Shown here in pieces: positions 8,467-19,254 of a DNA stretch of 64,000 nt. Each line of letters opens with the position of its first letter. The stretch's first letter is position 1. A program made the position numbers and the translations under genes. The notes under the pieces are model-generated. The model did no database searches, was not told the DNA's origin, and saw only the letters and a list, made by a program, of their open reading frames with translations. Origin of the DNA: Streptococcus sanguinis (GTDB lineage Bacteria > Bacillota > Bacilli > Lactobacillales > Streptococcaceae); NCBI RefSeq assembly GCF_001078705.1, contig NZ_CDMW01000001.1, positions 1,109,541 to 1,173,540 of the forward strand. Direction: 5' to 3'.

Positions 8467-10926
8467 TTACGATTCGTTTTCTTCCTCTGCTACATCTTCT
8501 TTATCGTCTGCTTCGACGCTTGTAAAGGTGACAATCTGTGCATTTTGGTCCAGACGCATGACCTTAACTCCCATGGTCGAGCGACCGGTCTGAGAAATAT
8601 TAGCCACACTGGTCCGAATGATGACGCCTGTATTAGTGATAATCATCAAATCTTCTTCGCCAGTAACTGTCATCAGACCAGCAAGAGGCCCGTTCTTATC
8701 AGTGATATTGGCTGTTTTAATCCCTTTACCACCACGACCCTTGGTTGGGTACTCGCTAGCAAGAGTTCGCTTACCATAGCCTTTTTCGGTAATGACAAGC
8801 ACTTCGTCTCCCTCAGCAATCACTCCAGCCCCAACAACCTGGTCGCCCTCTCGAAGATTAACCCCGCGAACACCAGTCGCTATACGACTCATGCTCCGGA
8901 CAGCTGTCTCATTGAAACGGACAGAATAACCAAACTTAGTACCAATGATAACGTCTGCAGCACCGTCCGTCAGAAAGACATTGATTAACTCGTCTTCATC
9001 CTTCAAATTCAAAGCCTTGAGACCGTTCTGACGAATATTAGCAAATTCTGTCACACTTGTCCGTTTGACCACCCCATGACGGGTAGTAAAGAAGAGATAG
9101 GAATCATCACTTCGGTCTTGCTGGACATTAATAATAGTCTGAATAGTCTCTCCTTCATCCAGCTTCAAAAGATTGACTACTGGCAAGCCCTTGGCTGTCC
9201 GGCCATACTCAGGGATTTCATATCCTTTGAGACGATAGACCCGGCCTTTGTTAGTAAAGAAGAGCAGTCTATCGTGGGTACTCGTTGAAACCAGCTCTTT
9301 GACGAAGTCATCGTCCTTGACACCTGTTCCTTGAACACCACGGCCTCCGCGTTTCTGAGCGGTAAATTCAGCCTGATTCAGACGTTTTATATAGCCTTTA
9401 TTAGACAGGGTAATCAAAACATCCGCTTCCTCAATCAAATCTTCATCTTCAAGAGAAAGAACTTCTCCCACCATCAGCTCAGTCCGGCGGTCATCCGCAA
9501 ATTTACGCTTGACCTCGTCTAACTCCTCCTTGATAATAGCGATAACGCGCTCTGGCTTAGCCAAAATATCAGCCAAGTCCGCAATCAAAGCAATTAGCTC
9601 ATCATACTCTGACTGAATCTTATCACGTTCCAAACCAGTCAGACGACGCAGACGCATGTCAAGGATAGCCTGACTCTGGCGCTCAGACAGCTCAAACTTA
9701 GCTATCAATTCAGCTTGGGCTTCTGCGTCCGTCTCGCTATTACGGATAATGCGAATCACTTCATCAATGTGATCCAACGCAATCAGCAAACCAGCCAAGA
9801 TGTGAGCTCGAGCTTCCGCCTTTTCTTTATCAAAAGCCGTCCGTCGAGTCACTACTTCTTTTTGGTGCTCAATGTAAGCCAACAAAATCTCACGTAGAGA
9901 CAGAATCTTCGGAACACCATTTTGAATAGCCAGCATATTGAAGCTGAAATTGGTCTGCATCTGAGTCAGCTTGAAAAGGTTATTTAGAATGACATGTGCA
10001 GAGGCATCACGACGAACCTCAATGACAAAACGGACCCCTTCACGGTTGGACTCATCACGAACAGCTGTGATACCGTCAATGCGTTTTTCCTGCACCAGAC
10101 GAACAATATGTTCATGGACCTTAGTCTTATTAACCATGTAAGGAAACTCAGTTACGACAATTCGCTCACGACCATTTTTCATCTCTTCGATTTCAGTGCG
10201 AGAACGAAGAACAATCGAACCCTTCCCTGTTTCATAAGCCCGGTGAATACCAGACTTACCCATAACCAGTGCACCTGTAGGAAAATCTGGTCCAGGCAGG
10301 ACTTCCATGATATCGCGAGTTGTTGCTTCCGGATTATCCATGACAAGTTTTACTGCATCAATAGACTCACCGAGATTATGTGTAGGGATATTAGTCGCCA
10401 TCCCAACTGCAATCCCTGTCGCTCCATTTACAAGCAAGTTAGGGAAACGAGCAGGAAGAACTACAGGCTCTCTCTCACTGGCATCATAGTTGTCAATATA
10501 ATCAACAGTATTTTTATTAATATCGCGAAGCATCTCAAGAGCAATCTTGCTCATACGTGCTTCTGTATAACGTTGAGCAGCAGCTCCGTCTCCGTCCATA
10601 GAACCGAAGTTTCCATGGCCATCTACGAGCATATAGCGATAACTCCACCATTGAGCCATCCGCACCATCGCTTCATAAATAGAGGAGTCACCATGCGGGT
10701 GATACTTACCCATGACATCCCCTGTGATACGAGCTGATTTCTTGTGAGGCTTCTCAGGCGTCACGCCCAGCTCATTCATACCATAGAGAATCCGACGGTG
10801 AACTGGTTTGAGACCATCACGAACATCTGGAAGTGCCCGAGCCACGATAACACTCATAGCGTAATCGATGAAACTAGTCTTCATTTCACTAGTCAGATTA
10901 ACATTTACTAAGTTTCTGTCTTGCAT
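8467..10926 (-). CDS. gyrA: DNA gyrase subunit A
   Basis: 819 residues from [11 protein letters not shown]; the ATG at 10926 has AAAGG upstream and matches streptococcal GyrA, while the ATG at 10947 adds seven unconserved residues. The catalytic Tyr sits in [11 protein letters not shown]. The quinolone region reads [12 protein letters not shown], with Ser at 81 and Glu at 85, the susceptible-type residues by S. pneumoniae numbering. The GyrA-box [10 protein letters not shown] near residue 540 in the C-terminal wrapping domain is intact, which sets it apart from ParC at 15904-18354. srtA follows at once. Confidence 0.97.
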   Translation of the reverse strand: MQDRNLVNVNLTSEMKTSFIDYAMSVIVARALPDVRDGLKPVHRRILYGMNELGVTPEKPHKKSARITGDVMGKYHPHGDSSIYEAMVRMAQWWSYRYMLVDGHGNFGSMDGDGAAAQRYTEARMSKIALEMLRDINKNTVDYIDNYDASEREPVVLPARFPNLLVNGATGIAVGMATNIPTHNLGESIDAVKLVMDNPEATTRDIMEVLPGPDFPTGALVMGKSGIHRAYETGKGSIVLRSRTEIEEMKNGRERIVVTEFPYMVNKTKVHEHIVRLVQEKRIDGITAVRDESNREGVRFVIEVRRDASAHVILNNLFKLTQMQTNFSFNMLAIQNGVPKILSLREILLAYIEHQKEVVTRRTAFDKEKAEARAHILAGLLIALDHIDEVIRIIRNSETDAEAQAELIAKFELSERQSQAILDMRLRRLTGLERDKIQSEYDELIALIADLADILAKPERVIAIIKEELDEVKRKFADDRRTELMVGEVLSLEDEDLIEEADVLITLSNKGYIKRLNQAEFTAQKRGGRGVQGTGVKDDDFVKELVSTSTHDRLLFFTNKGRVYRLKGYEIPEYGRTAKGLPVVNLLKLDEGETIQTIINVQQDRSDDSYLFFTTRHGVVKRTSVTEFANIRQNGLKALNLKDEDELINVFLTDGAADVIIGTKFGYSVRFNETAVRSMSRIATGVRGVNLREGDQVVGAGVIAEGDEVLVITEKGYGKRTLASEYPTKGRGGKGIKTANITDKNGPLAGLMTVTGEEDLMIITNTGVIIRTSVANISQTGRSTMGVKVMRLDQNAQIVTFTSVEADDKEDVAEEENES

Positions 10927-10962
10927 TAAAAAATGCCTTTCTTTCATATTAAACTATCCTAT

Positions 10963-10968
10963 ATTATA
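10963..10968 (-). promoter_or_regulatory. Extended -10 of the gyrA promoter
   Basis: The minus strand reads TGGTATAAT, an extended -10 (TGn plus consensus hexamer), 37 bases before the gyrA ATG. No good -35 is seen 17 bases upstream, which fits an extended -10 promoter. Confidence 0.65.
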
Positions 10969-11007
10969 CCACATTTTCTTTGATTTTTCAGTATTTTGAA
11001 CCATTTG

Positions 11008-11021
11008 TAAAAACGTTTACA
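11008..11021 (+). promoter_or_regulatory. Candidate CcpA catabolite-responsive element (cre)
   Basis: TAAAAACGTTTACA matches the cre consensus TGWAANCGNTNWCA at all fixed positions but one. It lies 23 bases upstream of the ldh -35 and also upstream of the divergent gyrA promoter. CcpA control of ldh is known in streptococci; the position just upstream of -35 would suit activation. Binding is an inference. Confidence 0.5.
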
Positions 11022-11043
11022 TCGCTAGATATACAAGTTGACC

Positions 11044-12107
<1,064 letters not shown>

Positions 12108-12111
12108 TTAT

Positions 12112-12150
12112 AAAAAAACATCTCCTGATAAAAAAGGGGGTGTTTTTTAG
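12112..12150 (+). terminator. ldh terminator
   Basis: AAAACATCTCC pairs with GGGGGTGTTTT across a short loop, followed by T residues, directly after the ldh stop. Confidence 0.7.
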
Positions 12151-12155
12151 TTGTT

Positions 12156-12572
12156 TTATATAGGTTTGTCGGCAAAAATATCTATTAAATAAGGCACGAT
12201 GAGCTCGCTCTCTATGTCTTTCAAAGAAGAAATCCAGATAAAGTCTGTGTGCTCTTCTGGATCTAATATAATATCACGCTCTTCCAAAATTCTACCCGCA
12301 TAAACTAAGCGTGTGAAAACAGTATCTTTGCTAGCATCAAACTGACTATCTTCATGGATAATCTTATCAATCCGAATCTTTTGATTAACCTCCTCCATAG
12401 CCTCACGTAGAGCTGCCTCTCTAGGCAGTTCATTCTCTTCTACACCTCCGCCTGGAATATCCCAATAAGATGGATAAACATTAGGAAGGCCTCGCTTTAT
12501 CTTAGAGCGTTTGATAAGCAAATACTTCCCCTCTTTCTCGATTAAGGTATGAGCAATTAATTTTACTGTCAT
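12156..12572 (-). CDS. Nudix hydrolase
   Basis: 138-residue protein with a complete Nudix box: G in GGGVEENELP, then REAALREAMEEVNQ, providing the REXXEEXG-type metal helix near residue 55. The ATG at 12572 is ten bases after GGAGG; the longer frame from 12599 would swallow the ribosome site and is not used. Nudix enzymes cleave nucleoside diphosphate-X compounds; the substrate here is not predictable. It lies convergent to ldh. Confidence 0.85.
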   Translation of the reverse strand: MTVKLIAHTLIEKEGKYLLIKRSKIKRGLPNVYPSYWDIPGGGVEENELPREAALREAMEEVNQKIRIDKIIHEDSQFDASKDTVFTRLVYAGRILEERDIILDPEEHTDFIWISSLKDIESELIVPYLIDIFADKPI

Positions 12573-12631
12573 TGCATGTGTTCCTCCAAGAAAGAGCAAA
12601 AAAAGACTCCTAAGAGTCCAATTTTAAGTCA

Positions 12632-12703
12632 TCCACCCTGAGAGAATCGAACTCCCATCTCAAGAACCGGAATCTTGCGTGATATCCATTACACTAAGGG
12701 TGG
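12632..12703 (-). tRNA. tRNA-Arg (anticodon CCG)
   Basis: Folds as a cloverleaf on the minus strand: acceptor CCACCCT / AGGGTGG with discriminator A, T-stem GGGAG / CTCTC, anticodon stem CAAGA / TCTTG around TTCCGGT, giving anticodon CCG (reads CGG). CCA is not encoded. It stands alone downstream of rpsA. Confidence 0.92.
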
Positions 12704-12753
12704 CAACTAATTCATTATAACTGATTTTCTCTGAAAATACAAGTGAAAATCAG

Positions 12754-12785
12754 AAAAAGAAGCTGAGAAAACTCAACTTCTTTTA
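12754..12785 (-). terminator. rpsA terminator
   Basis: AAAGAAG with TGAG / CTCA and CTTCTTTT forms a hairpin with a T-run on the minus strand, just after the rpsA stop. Confidence 0.7.
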
Positions 12786-12790
12786 TCTAA

Positions 12791-13993
12791 TTACAATTCA
12801 ATATCGCCAAACAAATCAGCCATTGAGAATCCAGTTTGAGTTTCTGGAAGTTCAAAGTCACGTTTTTCTTGACGTTTTGGACGACGAGGACGTGATTGAC
12901 GTTTCTCATCTTTTGGCCCTTCTTCTTGAGCCGGACGTTCTTCAAGAGCCTTAATAGAAAGTGATACACGCTCATCAGCAGCATTCACTTCAAGAACCTT
13001 AACAGTCACTTCTTGACCAACCTTAAGGGCATCCTTAGGGCTTTCAACACGCTTGTGAGAAATTTGTGAAATGTGAACCAGTCCATCAATTCCTGGCAAT
13101 ACTTCAACGAAAGCACCGAAATCAGTCAAACGTTTTACAGTTCCTTCAATCACATCGCCAGCAGCAAGTTTTTGCTCAACGCCATCCCATGGTCCAGGTG
13201 TTGTTGCTTTAAGAGAGAGAGACACACGTCCTTCTTCTTCGTTCAAGTCAAGAACTTTAACTTCAATTTCATCACCAACTGATACGACAGACTTAGGTGA
13301 TACGTTGCGTTCATGTGACAATTCAGTCAAGTGAACCAATCCGTCAACTCCGCCAAGGTCAATGAAAGCACCGAAGCTAGTGATGCGAGCAACTTTACCA
13401 GTTACAATATCACCAACATTCAACTTACCAAAGACTTCAGCACGTGCTGCTGCAGCTTCAGCTTCTACAACTTCACGACGTGAAAGGATGAAGCGGTTTT
13501 CTTTTGGATCTACTTCTTTGATCTTAGCATCAAACTCTTGACCTACAAAACGCTCAGTGTTGCGAACGAAACGAGTATCAAGCATTGAAGCAGGGATAAA
13601 TCCACGAAGTCCTTCAAACTCAACTGAAAGACCACCTTTAACAGCACGAGTGCCCTTAACAGTGACAACTTCTTCTTCACGACCAACCAATTTGTCCCAA
13701 GCTTTGCGAGCTTCCAAACGTTTTTTAGATACCAGGTAAGTTACGGTGTCTGTATCTTTACCCACTACTTGACGAAGAACAAGCAATTCAAGTGTTTCAC
13801 CTGGTTTTACAAGATCGTTGATATCAGCGTCGCGGTCGTTTGTCAACTCACGAAGAGTCAAAACACCTTCAACACCAGTTCCAGCGATTGCAACATTAGC
13901 TTGGTTAGCGTCAACAGTCAATACTTCAGCAGTAACGACGTCACCTGGCTCAACTTGGCTAACACTATTTAGCAAATCTTCAAATTCATTCAT
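12791..13993 (-). CDS. rpsA: 30S ribosomal protein S1
   Basis: 400-residue protein with four S1 RNA-binding repeats, the short Firmicute form (E. coli has six). The repeats start near residues 16, 105, 190 and 275; repeats three and four carry the clear GxVxxxxxFGAFVxL pattern ([17 protein letters not shown] and [17 protein letters not shown]). The C-terminal tail is basic then acidic ([17 protein letters not shown]). It helps bind mRNA on the 30S subunit. Codon use is highly biased, as expected of an abundant protein. Confidence 0.95.
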   Translation of the reverse strand: MNEFEDLLNSVSQVEPGDVVTAEVLTVDANQANVAIAGTGVEGVLTLRELTNDRDADINDLVKPGETLELLVLRQVVGKDTDTVTYLVSKKRLEARKAWDKLVGREEEVVTVKGTRAVKGGLSVEFEGLRGFIPASMLDTRFVRNTERFVGQEFDAKIKEVDPKENRFILSRREVVEAEAAAARAEVFGKLNVGDIVTGKVARITSFGAFIDLGGVDGLVHLTELSHERNVSPKSVVSVGDEIEVKVLDLNEEEGRVSLSLKATTPGPWDGVEQKLAAGDVIEGTVKRLTDFGAFVEVLPGIDGLVHISQISHKRVESPKDALKVGQEVTVKVLEVNAADERVSLSIKALEERPAQEEGPKDEKRQSRPRRPKRQEKRDFELPETQTGFSMADLFGDIEL

Positions 13994-14156
13994 CTAAAAA
14001 AATCCTCCAACAATCAAGCTTTCGCTTGACATACTACTTATTTATTTTCCTAAGCACCCGCAAATGACATTGATCTATCGTTAACGATTTCCATCCTATA
14101 AAGAAATAAAACACCAGAAGACATTTTATTATTTTATCAGATCTATTACCTAAGAA

Positions 14157-14228
14157 CTGGGGTAGCTGGATTCGAACCAACGCATGAGGGAGTCAAAGTC
14201 CCTTGCCTTACCGCTTGGCTATACCCCA
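14157..14228 (-). tRNA. tRNA-Gln (anticodon TTG)
   Basis: Minus-strand cloverleaf: acceptor TGGGGTA / TACCCCA with discriminator G, anticodon stem AGGGA / TCCCT around CTTTGAC, anticodon TTG. It lies 13 bases after tRNA-Tyr on the same strand, so both are probably processed from one transcript. Confidence 0.95.
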
Positions 14229-14241
14229 TTAATATAAAGAA

Positions 14242-14322
14242 TGGAGAGAGAGGGATTCGAACCCCCGAACCCGAAGGAGCGGATTTACAGTCCGCCGCGT
14301 TTAGCCTCTTCGCTATCTCTCC
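14242..14322 (-). tRNA. tRNA-Tyr (anticodon GTA)
   Basis: Minus-strand class II tRNA of 81 bases: acceptor GGAGAGA / TCTCTCC with discriminator A, anticodon stem GCGGA / TCCGC around CTGTAAA (anticodon GTA), and a long variable arm (CTCCTTCGGGTTCGG). First of the Tyr-Gln pair. Confidence 0.95.
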
Positions 14323-14372
14323 GACAATCAACGCTATCTATTATAACATTGATACAATGAAAATGCAAGCCC

Positions 14373-14603
14373 TTATTTGCTTAAATTATAGGTTTCAATC
14401 AAAGTTTCCACGGCTCTTTCAAATTTTTTATAAAAACTTTCAGCATTTCCATTTTTGATAATTGCAAACTGGCCATCTAGTTCGGCAATCTCGCCAATAA
14501 CCTTCTTACCTATAGCAAGACTATAACCGTCAAATTGGTCTGATCCGACCTTCACTTTGCTATCTGTGATTTGAATTTCAATTTTTTTGTCTTTTTTACT
14601 CAT
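14373..14603 (-). CDS. DUF2969 family protein
   Basis: 76-residue basic protein (MSKKDKKIEIQITDSKVKVG...) with no membrane segment, matching the short lactic-acid-bacterial DUF2969 family. Function unknown. It precedes the tRNA pair on the same strand and follows ilvE. Confidence 0.75.
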   Translation of the reverse strand: MSKKDKKIEIQITDSKVKVGSDQFDGYSLAIGKKVIGEIAELDGQFAIIKNGNAESFYKKFERAVETLIETYNLSK

Positions 14604-14676
14604 AACTTACCTCTTTCAAATTTCTATTGTACACGAAAAAGACTGAGTACGCAAGCTATCTTAAGCTAGAATTACA

Positions 14677-14706
14677 GAAAAACTGCCCAATCAAGGACAG
14701 TTTTTA
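14677..14706 (-). terminator. ilvE terminator
   Basis: AAAAACTG / CAGTTTTT hairpin on the minus strand directly after the ilvE stop. Confidence 0.7.
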
Positions 14707-14708
14707 GA

Positions 14709-15728
14709 TTATACATTCACAATCCAATCTTCTGGTGCTTCAACATCACCGAATTGGATACCAGTCAATTCGTCATATAGCTTCCGAGTGACTGGACCGA
14801 CTTCTGTCTCGCTATAAAAGACATGAAAATCATCGCCGTGCTGGATACCTCCGATAGGAGAGATAACTGCAGCAGTTCCGCAAGCTCCAGCTTCAGTAAA
14901 TTTACCCAAGTCTGCCAGAGGAACATCTCCTTCAATCGGTTTGAGCCCTAGTCTATGCTCTGCCAGATAAAGCAAAGAGTACTTGGTGATGGATGGCAAG
15001 ATAGACGGACTGAGCGGTGTTACAAACTCATTATCCTTGGTGATACCAAAGAAATTGGCAGAACCTACTTCTTCAATCTTGGTATGGGTTGCCGGATCTA
15101 GATAAATCACATCAGAGAAATGCTTATCCTTAGCAATCTTTCCTGGTAATAAGCTAGCAGCGTAATTGCCACCCACTTTTGCCGCACCAGTTCCGTGCGG
15201 TGCCGCGCGATCATAGTCATCTGACACAATGAAGTTAGTCGGAGTCAGACCGCCTTTGAAGTAATTGCCGACAGGCATTACAAAGATAGTGAAAATGTAT
15301 TCTTCAGCTGGTTTTACGCCGATAATATCGCCGACTCCAATCAAGAGAGGTCGAATATAAAGGGTTCCGCCTGTTCCATAAGGTGGCACATATTCTTCAT
15401 TAGCTCGGACAACCTGCTTGACTGCTTCCACGAACATTTCCGTAGGAACTTGCGGCATGAGCAAGCGGTCAGCTGTCCGCTGCAGACGATCCGCATTTTT
15501 ATCCGGACGGAAGAGTTGAATGCTGCCGTCCTTAGTTCGATAAGCCTTCAGACCCTCAAAAGCCTGCTGACCGTAGTGAAGGCAAGGAGACGACTCAGAA
15601 ATATGGAGCGTAGCGTCCTCAGTTAGGGTTCCTTCTTCCCACTGGCCATTGCGATAGTAAGCTAAATAGCGATAAGGTAGTTTCATATATGAGAATCCTA
15701 GATTTTCCCAGTCAAGATTTACAGTCAT
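14709..15728 (-). CDS. ilvE: Branched-chain amino acid aminotransferase
   Basis: PLP enzyme that makes leucine, isoleucine and valine from their keto acids with glutamate. 339 residues; class IV aminotransferase features include ESSPCLHYGQQAFEGLKAY near residue 50, the PLP lysine in AKVGGNYAAS near 183 and the EVGSANFFGI strand near 220, then TEAGACGTAAVISP. It lies downstream of parC, as in other streptococci. Confidence 0.95.
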   Translation of the reverse strand: MTVNLDWENLGFSYMKLPYRYLAYYRNGQWEEGTLTEDATLHISESSPCLHYGQQAFEGLKAYRTKDGSIQLFRPDKNADRLQRTADRLLMPQVPTEMFVEAVKQVVRANEEYVPPYGTGGTLYIRPLLIGVGDIIGVKPAEEYIFTIFVMPVGNYFKGGLTPTNFIVSDDYDRAAPHGTGAAKVGGNYAASLLPGKIAKDKHFSDVIYLDPATHTKIEEVGSANFFGITKDNEFVTPLSPSILPSITKYSLLYLAEHRLGLKPIEGDVPLADLGKFTEAGACGTAAVISPIGGIQHGDDFHVFYSETEVGPVTRKLYDELTGIQFGDVEAPEDWIVNV

Positions 15729-15869
15729 GGTCTTTCTCCTCTTCTTCCAAACTTCATTTTTAGATACTCCCTATTTTACACCTTTTTAAGATATTTTCAA
15801 GTATTATTTTCAATTTTCTGAAAATTTTGTTATTCAGTCTTTTGTTCCGCTATCAAACTTATAGAAATT

Positions 15870-15898
15870 GAAAAAAACCAGCTCCTGCGAACTGGTTT
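15870..15898 (-). terminator. parC terminator
   Basis: Minus-strand hairpin AAACCAG / CTGGTTT with a following run of T, six bases after the parC stop. Confidence 0.75.
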
Positions 15899-15903
15899 GA
15901 TGA

Positions 15904-18354
15904 TTACTTGATATAAGCTGAGAAGACTTCTTCGTCTGAAATGGTATCAGAAATAAAGCTGCCGTTACTAGTTCTCTCAGACAGACTAAGATCAGCTAGA
16001 TTGATCTCATAGGCAGTTCCTTTATTAGAAAGCACCTGCAAAATCTGCTCCTCGCTGGCTTCTGCTTCTGTTGTGAAAAGGTCGAAGTCCACTGCTTCGC
16101 CATAGACTGGTCCAGCTGCAAAGACACGATGTGGCTTGGTCTTAAGCTCTCTCAGAACTTGAAGACCGCGATTTGCCCGACTGGTAACAGGAATATCTGC
16201 GACTGCCATACGCTTGATCGAACCGCGCTGGGTCAGGAGGTAAAGTGAGTCTGTATTGGCGATAAAGGCTGCCGCTAGGACATCGTCTTTCTTGAGATTG
16301 ATGGCTTTAACCCCAGCAGCCTTAGCTCCGATGACAGGAACTTCCTCAATATTGAAGCGAAGGGCATAGCCATTCCTAGTCACGAGCATAACATCATCCA
16401 GCTTAATCGGCGCCAGAGCAATAACCTGGTCGTCTTCATTTTTCAGCTTGGCAAATTTAATCGACTTAGACTTGTAGGTCCGCCAAGGACTGAATTCCTT
16501 GCGCTCTACACGCTTGATTTGACCTAACTTGGTCGCTGCAAAGTAAGTGCCTTCCTCAAAGCTATCCAGCAATTCTGTATAGATAACCTCTTCCTTGGTA
16601 TCAAAGTTGCTGATGGTCTGGCTGAGGTGTTCTCCTATTTCTTTCCAGCGGATGTCTGACAGCTCATGAACAGGCCGGTAAATAACATTTCCCAGGCTGG
16701 TGAAAATCAATAAATGCTGAGTCGTCTTGGCTGGGCTGAGGAAAATCAGGCGGTCATCATCACGCTTGCCCATCTCCTCTAAGGTCGAAGCTGAGAAGGA
16801 ACGCGGACTGGTCCGCTTGATATAACCAGAACGAGTCACGCTGACATAGGTTTCTTCCTCAACAATCAGACTAGCTGTATCAATCTCAATGGCATTTGCT
16901 GTATCTTGCAACTCACTGAGACGCGGATTGCCAAACTTCTTCTTGACATCGCGGAGCTCCCGCTTCATAAGATTATACATGGTGCGCTCATCACCGATAA
17001 TGGCAGCCAGCATGGCAATCTTCTCGCGGAGCTCTGCTTCTTCCTCTTCCAGAACCACTACGTCTGTATTGGTCAAACGGTAGAGTTGGAGAGTGACGAT
17101 AGCCTCAGCCTGCTCCTCAGTGAAATCATAGCTGACCTTAAGATTTTCCTTGGCGTCTGCTTTGTTTTCAGAAGCACGAATCAGGGCAATCACCTCATCC
17201 AAGATGGAAAGCACCCGAATCAATCCTTCTACAATATGCAGTCGTTTCTCAGCCTTGGCCTTGTCAAAACGGCTACGAGCCAGAATAATCTCCTTGCGGT
17301 GGGCAATATAACTAGTCAAGATTGGTACAATTCCCACCAAACGAGGCGTGAAATTGTCAATAGCCACCATGTTGAAGTTATAATTCACCTGTAAGTCAGT
17401 GTACTTAAAGAGATAATTGAGAATCAGTTCAGTATTGGCGTCTTTCTTGAGCTCAATAGCAATGCGCAGACCGTCACGGTCGGATTCGTCCCGAACCTCA
17501 GCAATGCCAGTCACCTTATTGTTGACCCGCACATCGTCGATTTTCTTGACCAAGACCGCCTTATTAATCTCGTAAGGAATCTCGGTGATGACGATTTGCT
17601 CTTTTCCGCCCTTCAACTTTTCAATCTCAGTTCTAGAGCGCACCACGACGCGACCTTTACCAGTCTCATAGGCTTTCTTGATCTCATCACGGCCTTGGAC
17701 AATAGCTCCTGTCGGGAAGTCTGGACCAGGCAGAAACTCCATGAGTTTGTCCACCTTGGCAGACGGATGGTCAATCATATAGATAACCGCGTCAATGACT
17801 TCGGCTAGATTATGAGGTGGAATATCAGTCGCATAACCGGCGGAAATCCCAGTTGCACCATTGACCAAAAGGTTAGGAAAGGCTGCTGGCAGAACAGTCG
17901 GCTCCTTCTCAGTATCGTCAAAGTTCCAAGCAAAAGGAACGGTATCTTTCTCGATATCCTGCAAAAGATAGCCAGCCATTTCAGACAAGCGCGCCTCGGT
18001 ATAACGCATAGCCGCTGGTGGATCACCGTCCATAGAACCGTTGTTACCGTGCATCTCAACGAGAATCTCACGGTTTTTCCAGTCCTGAGACATGCGGACC
18101 ATGGCATCGTAGATGGAGCTGTCACCATGGGGGTGAAAATTCCCCATGATGTTCCCGACAGACTTGGCAGATTTGCGGTAGCCCTTGTCAAAGGTGTTGC
18201 CGTCCTTGTTCATCGAATAAAGAATACGACGTTGCACAGGCTTCAAGCCATCGCGAATGTCCGGCAAGGCCCGCTCTTGAATGATGTATTTGGAGTAGCG
18301 ACCAAAGCGCTCTCCCATGATGTCCTCAAGGGACATGTTTTGAATGTTGGACAT
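15904..18354 (-). CDS. parC: DNA topoisomerase IV subunit A
   Basis: 816 residues from MSNIQNMSLEDIMGERFG, the standard streptococcal ParC start (ATG at 18354 with AAAGAG upstream; the ATG at 18402 is rejected). The catalytic Tyr is in AAMRYTEARLS. The quinolone region [12 protein letters not shown] has Ser79 and Asp83, the susceptible type by pneumococcal numbering. There is no full GyrA box, as expected for ParC. It decatenates daughter chromosomes with ParE. parE normally lies next to it but is here 6.8 kb upstream, beyond an island. Confidence 0.97.
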   Translation of the reverse strand: MSNIQNMSLEDIMGERFGRYSKYIIQERALPDIRDGLKPVQRRILYSMNKDGNTFDKGYRKSAKSVGNIMGNFHPHGDSSIYDAMVRMSQDWKNREILVEMHGNNGSMDGDPPAAMRYTEARLSEMAGYLLQDIEKDTVPFAWNFDDTEKEPTVLPAAFPNLLVNGATGISAGYATDIPPHNLAEVIDAVIYMIDHPSAKVDKLMEFLPGPDFPTGAIVQGRDEIKKAYETGKGRVVVRSRTEIEKLKGGKEQIVITEIPYEINKAVLVKKIDDVRVNNKVTGIAEVRDESDRDGLRIAIELKKDANTELILNYLFKYTDLQVNYNFNMVAIDNFTPRLVGIVPILTSYIAHRKEIILARSRFDKAKAEKRLHIVEGLIRVLSILDEVIALIRASENKADAKENLKVSYDFTEEQAEAIVTLQLYRLTNTDVVVLEEEEAELREKIAMLAAIIGDERTMYNLMKRELRDVKKKFGNPRLSELQDTANAIEIDTASLIVEEETYVSVTRSGYIKRTSPRSFSASTLEEMGKRDDDRLIFLSPAKTTQHLLIFTSLGNVIYRPVHELSDIRWKEIGEHLSQTISNFDTKEEVIYTELLDSFEEGTYFAATKLGQIKRVERKEFSPWRTYKSKSIKFAKLKNEDDQVIALAPIKLDDVMLVTRNGYALRFNIEEVPVIGAKAAGVKAINLKKDDVLAAAFIANTDSLYLLTQRGSIKRMAVADIPVTSRANRGLQVLRELKTKPHRVFAAGPVYGEAVDFDLFTTEAEASEEQILQVLSNKGTAYEINLADLSLSERTSNGSFISDTISDEEVFSAYIK

Positions 18355-18433
18355 AATAATTCTCTTTTTAAAAATTTTTTTAATAGTTTCCTTAGGTAGC
18401 ATGGGACACCAGCAAACCTACGGTTTCATGGCT

Positions 18434-18460
18434 AATCTGAGAGCCAGAGTCTCTCAGATT
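18434..18460. repeat. Perfect inverted repeat upstream of parC
   Basis: AATCTGAGAG (18434-18443) and CTCTCAGATT (18451-18460) form a perfect 10-bp stem with a 7-base loop. It lies at the parC-side edge of the island, between parC and the coiled-coil gene. It lacks a T-run on either side, so it is not a standard terminator. Confidence 0.7.
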
Positions 18461-18532
18461 GCGATAGACGGCCCTGAGGACTGTCAGAATCACTACGACA
18501 GCGATACAGACTCCTTCAAGATCAGTTTTGTG

Positions 18533-19231
18533 TTAGGACAATAATTTATTCAATTCCATATCAAATTCTTTTAGTTTAGGATAAATGTTTTCAAAATATT
18601 CGTCATAATTTTGTGCTCTTTTAAAATCTATTTTTTGTAGAAATTCTTTTAATTTTAAAAAATCATCAAAAACAATTGGTGGAATATTTTCTTCATCTAA
18701 AAATAGGAATCCATAGATTTTATAATCCCCGATCGAATTTCGGAGAGCTTTGTATTTATTTTTTACTTCAGGTGGCATTGAACCAGAATCAGAACATTTT
18801 TGTTGGTACAACTCATAAAATTCTTCAATTCTCATCAAAGCTTTTTTAAAACTTTTATGTTTTTCAAAAAATACTTTATAATGAACCTGCATGGTCAACT
18901 GATTTAACTTCCTAGATTGCTGTGCTAATTCTTTTAGCTCTCTTAGGTTTTCTTCAACTTTTTCTTGGGTTTTGGAGAGTTGATTCTGTTGTTTTGTCAG
19001 TTCTGAAATATTTTCGGCGATTGTAGTTTGAATAGTTTCTAACTTTTGTTGCCGTTCATCCAATATTCTGTTCTGATTTTCAACATCTACTTTTAATCTC
19101 TTTGAATCTCTCCAAGAAATCCAGAGGGCAAAGATAATAGGTACTATTATTCCTCCGAACTGCAATCCGTGATCAATCCAATCTGTTGAATTAATCGCTC
19201 TGATTAATCTCTCAAACATTTCTGGTGTCAT
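18533..19231 (-). CDS. Hypothetical membrane-anchored coiled-coil protein
   Basis: 232 residues. One hydrophobic segment near residues 24-38 (GGIIVPIIFALWISW) is followed by a long heptad-type, Lys/Glu/Gln-rich stretch from about residue 45 to 115, predicted to be a coiled coil, and a mixed C-terminal domain with many Lys, Phe and Glu. No known family recognised. It is more AT-rich than parC and lies in the island between parC and parE, beside a broken RelA/SpoT-like gene. A role in the island (defence or surface) cannot be assigned. Confidence 0.65.
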   Translation of the reverse strand: MTPEMFERLIRAINSTDWIDHGLQFGGIIVPIIFALWISWRDSKRLKVDVENQNRILDERQQKLETIQTTIAENISELTKQQNQLSKTQEKVEENLRELKELAQQSRKLNQLTMQVHYKVFFEKHKSFKKALMRIEEFYELYQQKCSDSGSMPPEVKNKYKALRNSIGDYKIYGFLFLDEENIPPIVFDDFLKLKEFLQKIDFKRAQNYDEYFENIYPKLKEFDMELNKLLS

Positions 19232-19254
19232 TGTTACTCCTCTTATTCACTCTC

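Noticed and set aside
10680-10700. Quinolone-resistance changes in gyrA or parC
   Set aside because: Both regions have the susceptible-type residues (GyrA Ser81/Glu85, ParC Ser79/Asp83).
9994-10737. 247-codon plus-strand frame within gyrA
   Set aside because: It is fully inside the highly conserved gyrA coding sequence with no ribosome site and a composition typical of an antisense shadow.
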